Notes under the pieces: generated by a model
Told to the model about the DNA's origin: nothing
What the model saw: only the letters and a program-made list of their open reading frames with translations
Databases searched by the model: none
Source: 66-474 sp035572335
Lineage (GTDB): Bacteria > Pseudomonadota > Gammaproteobacteria > Xanthomonadales > Rhodanobacteraceae
DNA length: 8,726 nt
Assembly (NCBI GenBank): GCA_035572335.1
Contig: DATNAW010000251.1
Coordinates: 1-8,726 of the forward strand
Direction: 5' to 3'
Part shown: positions 1-4,482 of the stretch, in pieces
How the letters are laid out: each line of letters starts with the position of its first letter
Position numbering within the stretch: the first letter of the stretch is position 1
Made by a program: the position numbers and the translations under genes

Positions 1-207
1 AGGCACCGCGTCGACGTGGCCGATAGAGTGATACTTCTGGCCGCCGTCCTCTGCGCGTTGTCGCGCAATCCACGTTCCGCCCGATTCCAGTTTGCGGAAG
101 CCCAGGAACAAACCGGGGCCGATGGGCGCGCCCCAATACGGTTCGCGGCTTTCCCGCGGCTCAAGGGCGTTCCGAACGCGCACCTTGTCGATTGCGTGAC
201 GCGGCAT
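1..207 (-). CDS. Tyrosine-recombinase-type integrase, N-terminal part (runs off the window)
   Basis: An ATG at 207 (minus strand) opens 69 codons without a stop up to the window edge. The translation begins MPRHAIDKVRVRNALEPR and contains REPYWGAPIGPGLFLGFRKL followed by GGTWIAR and KYHSIGHVD. I recognise this as the N-terminal arm-type region of phage/island tyrosine integrases. The catalytic domain (R-H-R-Y) would lie to the left and cannot be seen, so family membership rests on the N-terminus and on context. The start is supported by a GGAG Shine-Dalgarno 6 nt upstream (minus strand GGAGAAAATCATG). The gene reads away from a tRNA-Arg 3' fragment at 336-380, as expected for an integrase next to its own att site. 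By family it would catalyse site-specific integration and excision of the element to the left. Confidence 0.8.
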   Translation of the reverse strand, partial: MPRHAIDKVRVRNALEPRESREPYWGAPIGPGLFLGFRKLESGGTWIARQRAEDGGQKYHSIGHVDAVP

Positions 208-214
208 GATTTTC

Positions 215-235
215 TCCGTACGGACGGCGTACGGA
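215..235. promoter_or_regulatory. Inverted repeat overlapping the integrase ribosome-binding site
   Basis: The arms TCCGTAC (215-221) and GTACGGA (229-235) are perfectly complementary around a 7-nt loop. On the minus strand the 3' arm runs into the GGAG Shine-Dalgarno of the integrase (214-217). It also sits just downstream of a possible -10 element (239-244 read in reverse). It could be a repressor operator or an mRNA hairpin that hides the ribosome-binding site. Which of these applies is inference. Confidence 0.45.
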
Positions 236-238
236 AAC

Positions 239-249
239 AATCTAGCAGA
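239..249 (-). promoter_or_regulatory. Possible extended -10 promoter of the integrase
   Basis: On the minus strand the sequence reads TGCTAGATTG, that is a TGn motif followed by TAGATT (4 of 6 matches to TATAAT), about 32 nt upstream of the integrase ATG. No convincing -35 hexamer lies 16-18 nt upstream, so it would depend on the extended -10. The same TGCTAGATTG appears in the candidate rho promoter. Confidence 0.3.
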
Positions 250-335
250 ACCCGATAGATTCGTGTGCGTGTTTTTTCAAGCAAACAAAGGGTTTCAGGG
301 CTCTACCGGGTTCCATGTATTTCCGCAATCCGGCA

Positions 336-380
336 CTCCGAAGGCAGGGGTCGTGGGTTCGAATCCCGCCGAGCGCGCCA
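336..380 (+). other. attR-like site: 3' fragment of a tRNA-Arg(CCG) gene
   Basis: Positions 336-380 read as the 3' half of a tRNA. They begin at the anticodon loop (CTCCGAA, anticodon CCG) and continue through the 3' anticodon arm GGCAG, the variable loop GGGTC, the T arm GTGGG-TTCGAAT-CCCGC, the acceptor strand CGAGCGC, discriminator G and CCA. This agrees with tRNA-Arg(CCG) genes as I recall them. The 5' partner of the anticodon stem should be CTGCC, but the sequence is CGGCA, and there is no D arm or 5' acceptor upstream, so this is a fragment and not a functional tRNA. Together with the adjacent integrase reading away from it, it fits the distal attachment site left when an island inserts into the 3' end of a tRNA gene. 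The intact tRNA is expected at the other island end, outside the window. Confidence 0.8.
362..380 (+). repeat. tRNA 3'-end direct repeat, copy 1 (19 bp)
   Basis: AATCCCGCCGAGCGCGCCA, the last 19 nt of the tRNA fragment, is repeated exactly at 502-520. The flanks differ on both sides. Confidence 0.9.
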
Positions 381-419
381 GTTTTCCGAAGTGCCTCCTC
401 GAAGCGCGCGTGGATTCGA

Positions 420-442
420 CAAAATCGTTGGGAACAATTTTG
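420..442. terminator. AT-rich stem-loop downstream of the tRNA fragment
   Basis: CAAAATCGTT (420-429) and AACAATTTTG (433-442) form a 10-bp stem with one C/A mismatch around a GGG loop. It lies 40 nt after the tRNA CCA. In the + direction the stem ends in TTTT, so it may be the original terminator of the tRNA-Arg transcript unit, but the stem is not GC-rich. A protein-binding site is an alternative. Confidence 0.35.
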
Positions 443-501
443 GACGACCGAAGGTTGGCCGCGAGCGTAAGCGAGGGGTGAGCATCGTGGATGGTGCGAG
501 C

Positions 502-520
502 AATCCCGCCGAGCGCGCCA
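502..520 (+). repeat. tRNA 3'-end direct repeat, copy 2 (19 bp)
   Basis: This is an exact second copy of the terminal 19 nt of the tRNA fragment, 140 bp after the first. It is preceded by GCGAGC, not by the T-stem sequence GGTTCG. It is too short to be a tRNA. It may be a relic of an older insertion or a unit of a tRNA-3'-end repeat family; see findings. Confidence 0.85.
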
Positions 521-523
521 ACT

Positions 524-553
524 TCGAGGGGTGCGCTTCCGCAGTCCTCTCGA
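524..553 (-). terminator. Strong stem-loop 20 nt downstream of the DUF922 gene
   Basis: TCGAGGGG (524-531) pairs with CCTCTCGA (546-553), with one G-U wobble. TGCG (532-535) pairs with CGCA (540-543) around the tetraloop at 536-539, with a 2-nt bulge at 544-545. The total is about 12 bp. It follows the DUF922 stop codon on the minus strand by about 20 nt, so it probably marks the 3' end of that transcript. There is no long U-run after it, so termination may need Rho, or the hairpin may only stabilise the 3' end. Confidence 0.45.
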
Positions 554-572
554 GTGGCATGGTCGCGGGCCA

Positions 573-1151
573 TTACGGAAATTGCGCGCCCTGGGTGCGG
601 CCGTGGTCTGTTTCGCGGTCGTATGCAACGTCCATCGCGTTGTACTTGCCCAGAATCGCGTGTGCCTGTTCGTTGAATTCGGCGACCATGGCGGAGCAAT
701 CGGCCGAATCGTGCAACGACTTGGCGAGCGCTTCTATTGCCTTCGCGGCCCTGACCCCATGCGCATAGTGCCCGTTTTCATGAAGGCGCAGCGCCGCGAG
801 GTACTTGTCCCATTTTTGAATCAGGTCGCTCGATGCATCGTCCGCCTCGACCCATCGCGGTAGCAGGATCGTCCCCGTCACCGAGACGTCCACGCTGGTG
901 AGCTCGCAGCCCGATGCCGTGGGGCGGTATCGATAGTTCCATTTGACATACCAGTCGGTGTGCGCATCGAAGCGTTTGCCGTGGTCCAAGGGCCCCTTCG
1001 CACTCATCTGTCGGCGCAGGGCCTGCGCGTTGTTTCCGGATATGTCGTAGTAGGCGATCTGCGGGTCTTCCGCATGGGCGATCGACATCGCCAGCACGAG
1101 GGCGACACCCGCAAGCACCAGCCATGGACGCCGGGACGCGAGCTTCTTCAC
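573..1151 (-). CDS. Secreted DUF922 family protein, putative Zn-dependent protease
   Basis: A 192-residue protein. Residues 1-27 are a signal peptide: basic MKKLASRRP, a hydrophobic core, and a cut likely after SIAHA. The mature part matches the DUF922 family, described as predicted secreted Zn-dependent proteases. Visible features are YYDISG near 35, the Cys pair C82/C152, LPRW at 97-100, the metallopeptidase-like HENGH at 124-128, and a C-terminal YDRETDHGRTQG block at 177-188. Residues H124 and H128 would bind zinc and E125 would activate water. The third ligand is not obvious, and the substrate is unknown. It should act in the periplasm or outside the cell. The start is GTG at 1151, with GGAAGG 6 nt upstream. 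The gene stands alone on the minus strand, 70 bp beyond the LOG gene, and is the first complete chromosomal gene after the island boundary. It seems full-length, so the insertion did not damage it. Confidence 0.82.
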   Translation of the reverse strand: MKKLASRRPWLVLAGVALVLAMSIAHAEDPQIAYYDISGNNAQALRRQMSAKGPLDHGKRFDAHTDWYVKWNYRYRPTASGCELTSVDVSVTGTILLPRWVEADDASSDLIQKWDKYLAALRLHENGHYAHGVRAAKAIEALAKSLHDSADCSAMVAEFNEQAHAILGKYNAMDVAYDRETDHGRTQGAQFP

Positions 1152-1191
1152 GGTCAGCCTTCCGAATCCATGTATGGACGCGCCACCTGCA

Positions 1192-1216
1192 TTCGAACCA
1201 TCGTCGCCCGTTCGAA
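1192..1216. terminator. Inverted repeat just downstream of the LOG gene
   Basis: TTCGAAC (1192-1198) and GTTCGAA (1210-1216) are a perfect 7-bp inverted repeat with an 11-nt spacer. Each arm contains the palindrome TTCGAA, and the two are 19 bp apart. The repeat starts 5 nt after the LOG stop codon on the minus strand and lies about 40 bp upstream of the DUF922 start. It could end the rho-cupin-LOG transcript (no U-run is seen) or be an operator for the DUF922 gene. Confidence 0.35.
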
Positions 1217-1221
1217 GGATG

Positions 1222-1812
1222 CTATCTCACCACCGCACGGTCCCGCGCGTGTTCGTCCCACTTCGGTGCATTGCGAATCGCGGGCAACACGCCTTCCGGT
1301 GTGGCCGCCAGGCTCCACATCTTCGCGTGTTCGGGGTTCATGAAGCGCTGCTCGATGACCCGGTGCAGGAAGGCATCGAGGGGCTGCCAGTAATTCAACG
1401 TGTCGAGCAACACGATCGGATTGAAGTAGAGACCCAGCCGCTTCAGCGTGATCGCTTCAAACAATTCCTCCAGCGTGCCACAGCCACCGGGCAGCGCGAC
1501 CACCGCGTCGGAGCCCGCGAGCAGGCGATGCTTGCGTTCGCGCATATCGTCGACGAGATCGAGGTGCGTCAGGCCAGGATGCCCCCATTCGAGGTCGGCC
1601 ATGAAGCGCGGCAGGATGCCGATGACTTCGCCGCCCTTCGACAACGCACCGTCCGCGACGGCACCCATCGAGCCCGCGGAACCACCGCCGTACACGATGC
1701 TGTGGCCGCCGCCCGCGAGTAGTTCGCCGAGGTGGAAGGCCGCCTCGCGATAACGCGGATCGGCCTGGTTGCTGGAAGCGCAGTAGACGCAGATGCGCAT
1801 GCGTGGGGTCAC
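1222..1812 (-). CDS. LOG family protein (TIGR00730-type nucleotide 5'-monophosphate phosphoribohydrolase)
   Basis: A 196-residue cytosolic protein of the LOG ("lysine decarboxylase-like") family. Family members cut the N-glycosidic bond of nucleoside 5'-monophosphates, including cytokinin ribotides, to release the base and ribose 5-phosphate; they are not lysine decarboxylases. A Rossmann-like start (MRICVYCASS, residues 5-14) is followed by YGGGSAGSMGAVADGAL (41-57), the MRERK element (90-94) and the catalytic signature PGGCGTLEE (108-116). Length is normal. The physiological substrate here is unknown; nucleotide salvage or clean-up is the safe guess. The start is uncertain. GTG at 1812 overlaps the cupin stop in a GTGA 4-bp junction, with AGGA close upstream, which suggests translational coupling. 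ATG at 1800 would give a protein starting MRIC, 4 residues shorter and equally normal. The gene is third in the rho-cupin-LOG run. Confidence 0.88.
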   Translation of the reverse strand: MTPRMRICVYCASSNQADPRYREAAFHLGELLAGGGHSIVYGGGSAGSMGAVADGALSKGGEVIGILPRFMADLEWGHPGLTHLDLVDDMRERKHRLLAGSDAVVALPGGCGTLEELFEAITLKRLGLYFNPIVLLDTLNYWQPLDAFLHRVIEQRFMNPEHAKMWSLAATPEGVLPAIRNAPKWDEHARDRAVVR

Positions 1813-2111
1813 TCGTCCTGATCGATGATCAGCAGCGTGCCGTGGCTGCCGGCGGCAACAGCATGCGGCGTGTTGGCGGGGACGATGTAGATTTCGCCCG
1901 CGGAAACCGTGACGACTTCGCTGCCGATCCCGAGCTTCAGTTCGCCGTCGAGCACCAGCAGGCCTTCATCGTAGGCATGGGGTTCCTCGCCGGAGGCAAC
2001 CTCGTCCATGCGCAACACCTTGACGTTGGCGCCCGCGGCGCGACCGACGATTTTCGAGCGCCACGACCCAGGCAGCGTCCGGGAAACATCGCGGAGATCG
2101 ATTTTGCCCAT
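1809..2111 (-). CDS. Small single-domain cupin protein
   Basis: A 100-residue protein with one cupin_2 beta-barrel domain. Motif 1 is GEEPHAYDEGLLVLDG (41-56), supplying H45 and E49 as likely metal ligands; the second His of the classical HxH is replaced by Tyr47. Motif 2 is GEIYIVPANTPHAV (72-85), supplying H83. The protein probably binds one divalent metal. Enzymatic function or ligand cannot be told from the sequence, since stand-alone cupins of this size include isomerases, dioxygenases and small-molecule sensors. No signal peptide is present, so it is cytosolic. It begins 23 nt after the rho stop codon, with no clear Shine-Dalgarno and no terminator between, so it is probably read from the rho transcript. 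Its stop codon overlaps the likely GTG start of the LOG gene. Confidence 0.82.
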   Translation of the reverse strand: MGKIDLRDVSRTLPGSWRSKIVGRAAGANVKVLRMDEVASGEEPHAYDEGLLVLDGELKLGIGSEVVTVSAGEIYIVPANTPHAVAAGSHGTLLIIDQDE

Positions 2112-2134
2112 GCGGGACGGACGATGCGAAGCGA

Positions 2135-3646
2135 TCAGCGCTTCATCGCATTGAAGAACTCGTCGTTGGTCTTGGTGTTCTTCATCTTGTCCAGCATGAA
2201 TTCCATCGCGGCGAGTTCATCCATCGGATGCAGCAGCTTGCGCAGGATCCAGATTTTCTGCAGCATGTCCGGCGGGATCAGCAGCTCTTCGCGGCGGGTA
2301 CCCGAGCGGTTGATGTTGATGGAGGGATAGACGCGCTTCTCGGAGATGCGGCGATCGAGGTGCACTTCCATGTTGCCGGTGCCCTTGAATTCCTCGTAGA
2401 TCACCTCGTCCATCTTGGAGCCGGTGTCGATCAGCGCGGTGGCGAGGATGGTGAGCGAGCCGCCTTCCTCGACGTTGCGCGCGGCGCCGAAGAAGCGCTT
2501 CGGGCGCTGCAGCGCGTTGGCGTCCACGCCGCCGGTCAGGACCTTGCCCGACGACGGCACCACGGTGTTGTAGGCGCGCGCGAGGCGGGTGATGGAATCG
2601 AGCAGGATCACCACGTCCTTCTTGTGCTCGACGAGGCGCTTGGCGCGCTCGATCACCATCTCGGCGACCTGCACGTGGCGCACCGCGGGTTCGTCGAAGG
2701 TGGATGACACGACTTCCGCCTTGACGCCGCGCTGCATCTCGGTGACTTCTTCCGGACGCTCGTCGATCAGCAGGATGATCAGGTGCACGTCGGGATGGTT
2801 GTGCACGATCGCCTGCGCGACGTTCTGCAGCATCATGGTCTTGCCGGCCTTGGGCTGGCTGACGATGAGGCCGCGCTGGCCCTTGCCGACCGGCGCGATC
2901 AAATCGAGGATGCGCCCGGTGATGTCTTCCGATGATCCGTTGCCGCGTTCCAGATGGAACGCCTTGCGCGGGAACAGCGGCGTCAGGTTCTCGAACAGCA
3001 GCTTGTTCTTGGACGCTTCCGGCGGATCGCCGTTGATGTCGTCCACTTTCAGCAGCGCGAAATAGCGCTCGCCTTCCTTCGGATGCCGCACGCGGCCGGT
3101 GATGTAGTCGCCGGTGCGCAGGTTGAAACGGCGGATTTGCGAAGGCGACACGTAGATGTCGTCCGGGCCGGCGAGGTAGGACTCGTCATGCGAGCGCAGG
3201 AAGCCGAAGCCGTCCTGCAGGATTTCCAGCACGCCTTCGGCCCAGATGCTGCCGCCGGACTTGGCGTGCGCGCGCAGGATGTTGAAGATCACGTCCTGCT
3301 TGCGCGCGCGGGCGACGCCTTCCTGGATGCCGAGTTCCTCGGCCATCTCCAGGAGTTTCACCGAATTCTTCTGCTTCAATTCGGTGAGGTTGATCAGGCG
3401 TTTCGGATCGCCGGCATCGCCTTCGTCGCCGGAGATGTCGGCGGGCAGGCCATTCGGGTTGCCACCCTGGCCATTGCCCGTGCGCGCGTGGCGGCCGCGT
3501 CGGCGGCGACCACGATCGGGACGGTTCCCGCCACGTTGTTGGGATTGGCCTTCGCCGCTTTCATTGCCGGCGGAGGCGTTGGATTCAGATGCAGGGGTGG
3601 ACGCGCGGGCGTCTTCGCCCTGAACGGAGTTTTCGGTATCGGACAC
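2135..3646 (-). CDS. rho: Transcription termination factor Rho
   Basis: Rho is the hexameric RNA helicase that loads on C-rich, unstructured RNA and ends transcription. The 503-residue protein consists of a low-complexity N-terminal extension (1 to about 84), a RhoN domain (about 85-130, INLTELKQ to RAHAKSGG), a cold-shock-type RNA-binding domain (about 136-200, with EILQDGFGFLRS and YVSPSQIRRFNLRTGD) and the RecA-type ATPase. In the ATPase are Walker A PKAGKT (265-270), IDERPEEVTEM (294-304), Walker B VVILLDSITRLAR (345-357), an R-loop region VLTGGVDANAL and SGTRREE (448-454) with the probable arginine finger R451. The core aligns closely with E. coli Rho (419 aa); the extra length is all N-terminal. 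The extension is Ser/Gly/Gln-rich with a basic GRRRRGRHAR segment near 46-55, and looks disordered. The start is GTG at 3646 because the nearest upstream ATG (3659) is out of frame. It is likely autoregulated through its leader. Confidence 0.98.
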   Translation of the reverse strand: MSDTENSVQGEDARASTPASESNASAGNESGEGQSQQRGGNRPDRGRRRRGRHARTGNGQGGNPNGLPADISGDEGDAGDPKRLINLTELKQKNSVKLLEMAEELGIQEGVARARKQDVIFNILRAHAKSGGSIWAEGVLEILQDGFGFLRSHDESYLAGPDDIYVSPSQIRRFNLRTGDYITGRVRHPKEGERYFALLKVDDINGDPPEASKNKLLFENLTPLFPRKAFHLERGNGSSEDITGRILDLIAPVGKGQRGLIVSQPKAGKTMMLQNVAQAIVHNHPDVHLIILLIDERPEEVTEMQRGVKAEVVSSTFDEPAVRHVQVAEMVIERAKRLVEHKKDVVILLDSITRLARAYNTVVPSSGKVLTGGVDANALQRPKRFFGAARNVEEGGSLTILATALIDTGSKMDEVIYEEFKGTGNMEVHLDRRISEKRVYPSININRSGTRREELLIPPDMLQKIWILRKLLHPMDELAAMEFMLDKMKNTKTNDEFFNAMKR

Positions 3647-3722
3647 GGGTAAGCCCCATCGGCGCTCGAGGGCGCGGGAGGAAACAGAAGGGAAGATTGG
3701 CCGGGCAAAAGCACCACCGGCC
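3647..3722 (-). promoter_or_regulatory. rho mRNA leader with hairpin and C/U-rich stretch
   Basis: If transcription starts near 3722, the rho leader is about 75 nt. Its first bases form a possible hairpin: plus-strand arms at 3699-3704 and 3717-3722, GGCCGG/CCGGCC, with a 12-nt loop. The following segment, 3668-3698, is almost all purine on the plus strand, so the RNA is C/U-rich and poor in G, the composition Rho prefers for loading. E. coli rho is known to be autoregulated by premature termination in its leader, so the same is plausible here. There is no good Shine-Dalgarno directly before the GTG start. Confidence 0.4.
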
Positions 3723-3729
3723 GGACGTC

Positions 3730-3759
3730 AATCTAGCATTGCGCAAGGCCGGCAGACAA
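3730..3759 (-). promoter_or_regulatory. Candidate sigma70-type rho promoter
   Basis: On the minus strand, -35 TTGTCT (3754-3759) is followed after 18 nt by -10 TAGATT (3730-3735). A TGC directly before the -10 makes it an extended -10. Both hexamers match 4 of 6 consensus bases. It lies between trxA and rho, and implies a start about 75 nt before the rho GTG. Confidence 0.5.
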
Positions 3760-3790
3760 GCGGGGCCTCGCGAAGGGTTCAGTTACGTCG

Positions 3791-3807
3791 CCGGGCGGGC
3801 AGCCCGG
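3791..3807 (-). terminator. GC-rich hairpin in the trxA-rho gap
   Basis: CCGGGC (3791-3796) and GCCCGG (3802-3807) form a 6-bp all-GC stem with a 5-nt loop, 47 nt after the trxA stop codon on the minus strand. No U-run follows. With the second stem at 3818-3841 it may mark the end of the trxA transcript. Confidence 0.3.
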
Positions 3808-3817
3808 CGGGCGAATT

Positions 3818-3841
3818 ACGGCCATCGAATCGAGTGGCCGT
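3818..3841 (-). terminator. Stem-loop immediately downstream of trxA
   Basis: ACGGCCA (3818-3824) and TGGCCGT (3835-3841) form a perfect 7-bp stem with a 10-nt loop, 12 nt after the trxA stop codon. In the trxA direction it is followed by AATT and not a U-run, so it is a weak candidate for intrinsic termination. Confidence 0.4.
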
Positions 3842-3853
3842 TTGCGGCTTGGC

Positions 3854-4207
3854 TCAGGCGGAGGCGCTGGCCTGGCCTTGCGAAATCACCTTGTCGACCA
3901 TCTGGGTGAGTTGACCCTTGCCCACGGCGCCGATCTGCGTGGCTTCGACCTTGCCACCCTTGAACACCATCAGGGTCGGGATGCCGCGGATGCCGTAGGT
4001 CATCGGCGTCTTCTGATTCTCGTCGATGTTGATCTTCACGACCTTGAGGCGGCCCGAGTATTCCTTGGCGAGGTCGTCCAGCATCGGCGCGATCGACTTG
4101 CACGGCCCGCACCACTCCGCCCAGAAATCCAGCAGCACCGGGGTGTCGGATTTCAGCACTTCGGTTTCGAAATCGGCGTCTTTGACGTGGGTGATGTTTT
4201 CGCTCAT
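3854..4207 (-). CDS. trxA: Thioredoxin
   Basis: A 117-residue cytosolic thioredoxin that reduces protein disulfides and is recharged by thioredoxin reductase with NADPH. Visible features are the active site WCGPCK (32-37), the buried Asp of LLDFWAEW (D27), and the cis-Pro loop GIRGIPT (cis-Pro 77). A GGKVEATQIGAVGKGQL tail follows, corresponding to the last strand and helix. Length is close to E. coli TrxA (109 aa); the small excess is a C-terminal GQASASA tail. The start is ATG at 4207, giving MSENITHVKD, with AGG 7 nt upstream. The reading frame stays open to 4360, but that stretch is the divergent promoter region and does not look like protein. trxA lies upstream of rho on the same strand and divergent from rhlB, a neighbourhood I know from Xanthomonas relatives. 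Its own promoter could not be identified with confidence. Confidence 0.97.
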   Translation of the reverse strand: MSENITHVKDADFETEVLKSDTPVLLDFWAEWCGPCKSIAPMLDDLAKEYSGRLKVVKINIDENQKTPMTYGIRGIPTLMVFKGGKVEATQIGAVGKGQLTQMVDKVISQGQASASA

Positions 4208-4275
4208 GGCGGGACCTGCAACGGGATGATGATCCGACAAGGTGGGGGAGAAACCGCGGGATTGCAAGCGCGGCC

Positions 4276-4284
4276 TGCTACAAT
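4276..4284 (+). promoter_or_regulatory. Extended -10 promoter upstream of rhlB
   Basis: TGC followed by TACAAT (4279-4284) matches an extended -10 element with 5 of 6 consensus bases. No good -35 is present at 16-18 nt. If used, the start point is near 4291 and rhlB has a leader of about 190 nt. Confidence 0.5.
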
Positions 4285-4290
4285 GGAAAC

Positions 4291-4482
4291 AGGCACTTGG
4301 ATCCGGCGCACGAATCGTTTCGCCAGGCCGCTGCCATCCCGCATGCTCGTGGCATTTCATCGCAACCCGTCGCGCGGTTCAATCGCGTCGTTTTTCGCGA
4401 CGCCTTGTGGATCCGTCGGATCGCGCAGTCCCTTACCAGTCTGCCGCCATCCCTGGCAAAAAACTTCGTGGCATAAAACTCC
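4291..4482 (+). promoter_or_regulatory. Long rhlB leader with two hairpins and a tandem repeat at the start codon
   Basis: Two stem-loops are visible: GCGTCG/CGACGC (4385-4390 and 4398-4403, loop with five T) and GATCC/GGATC (4410-4414 and 4418-4422, 3-nt loop). Just before the gene, AAAACTTCGTGGC (4460-4472) is repeated with one change as AAAACTCCGTGGC (4475-4487). The second copy contains the rhlB start GTG. No Shine-Dalgarno is seen. DEAD-box helicase mRNAs are known to carry regulatory leaders in other bacteria; that this one does so is inference. Confidence 0.4.

Noticed and set aside
336..380. A functional tRNA-Arg gene
   Set aside because: Only the 3' half is present. The 5' anticodon strand does not pair, and no D arm or 5' acceptor strand lies upstream.
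242..699. Overlapping minus-strand open frames (242-628, 295-699, 303-560) translating to GGIRTHDP, SAGFEPTTP and RRDSNPRP
   Set aside because: These peptides are well-known false proteins made by reading the antisense strand of tRNA 3' ends. All three run across the tRNA-Arg fragment or its repeat, so they support the tRNA call and are not genes.
4208..4360. N-terminal extension of thioredoxin to an upstream start at 4360
   Set aside because: The extra residues do not belong to any thioredoxin and overlap the divergent rhlB promoter. ATG at 4207 has a proper Shine-Dalgarno and gives the normal length.
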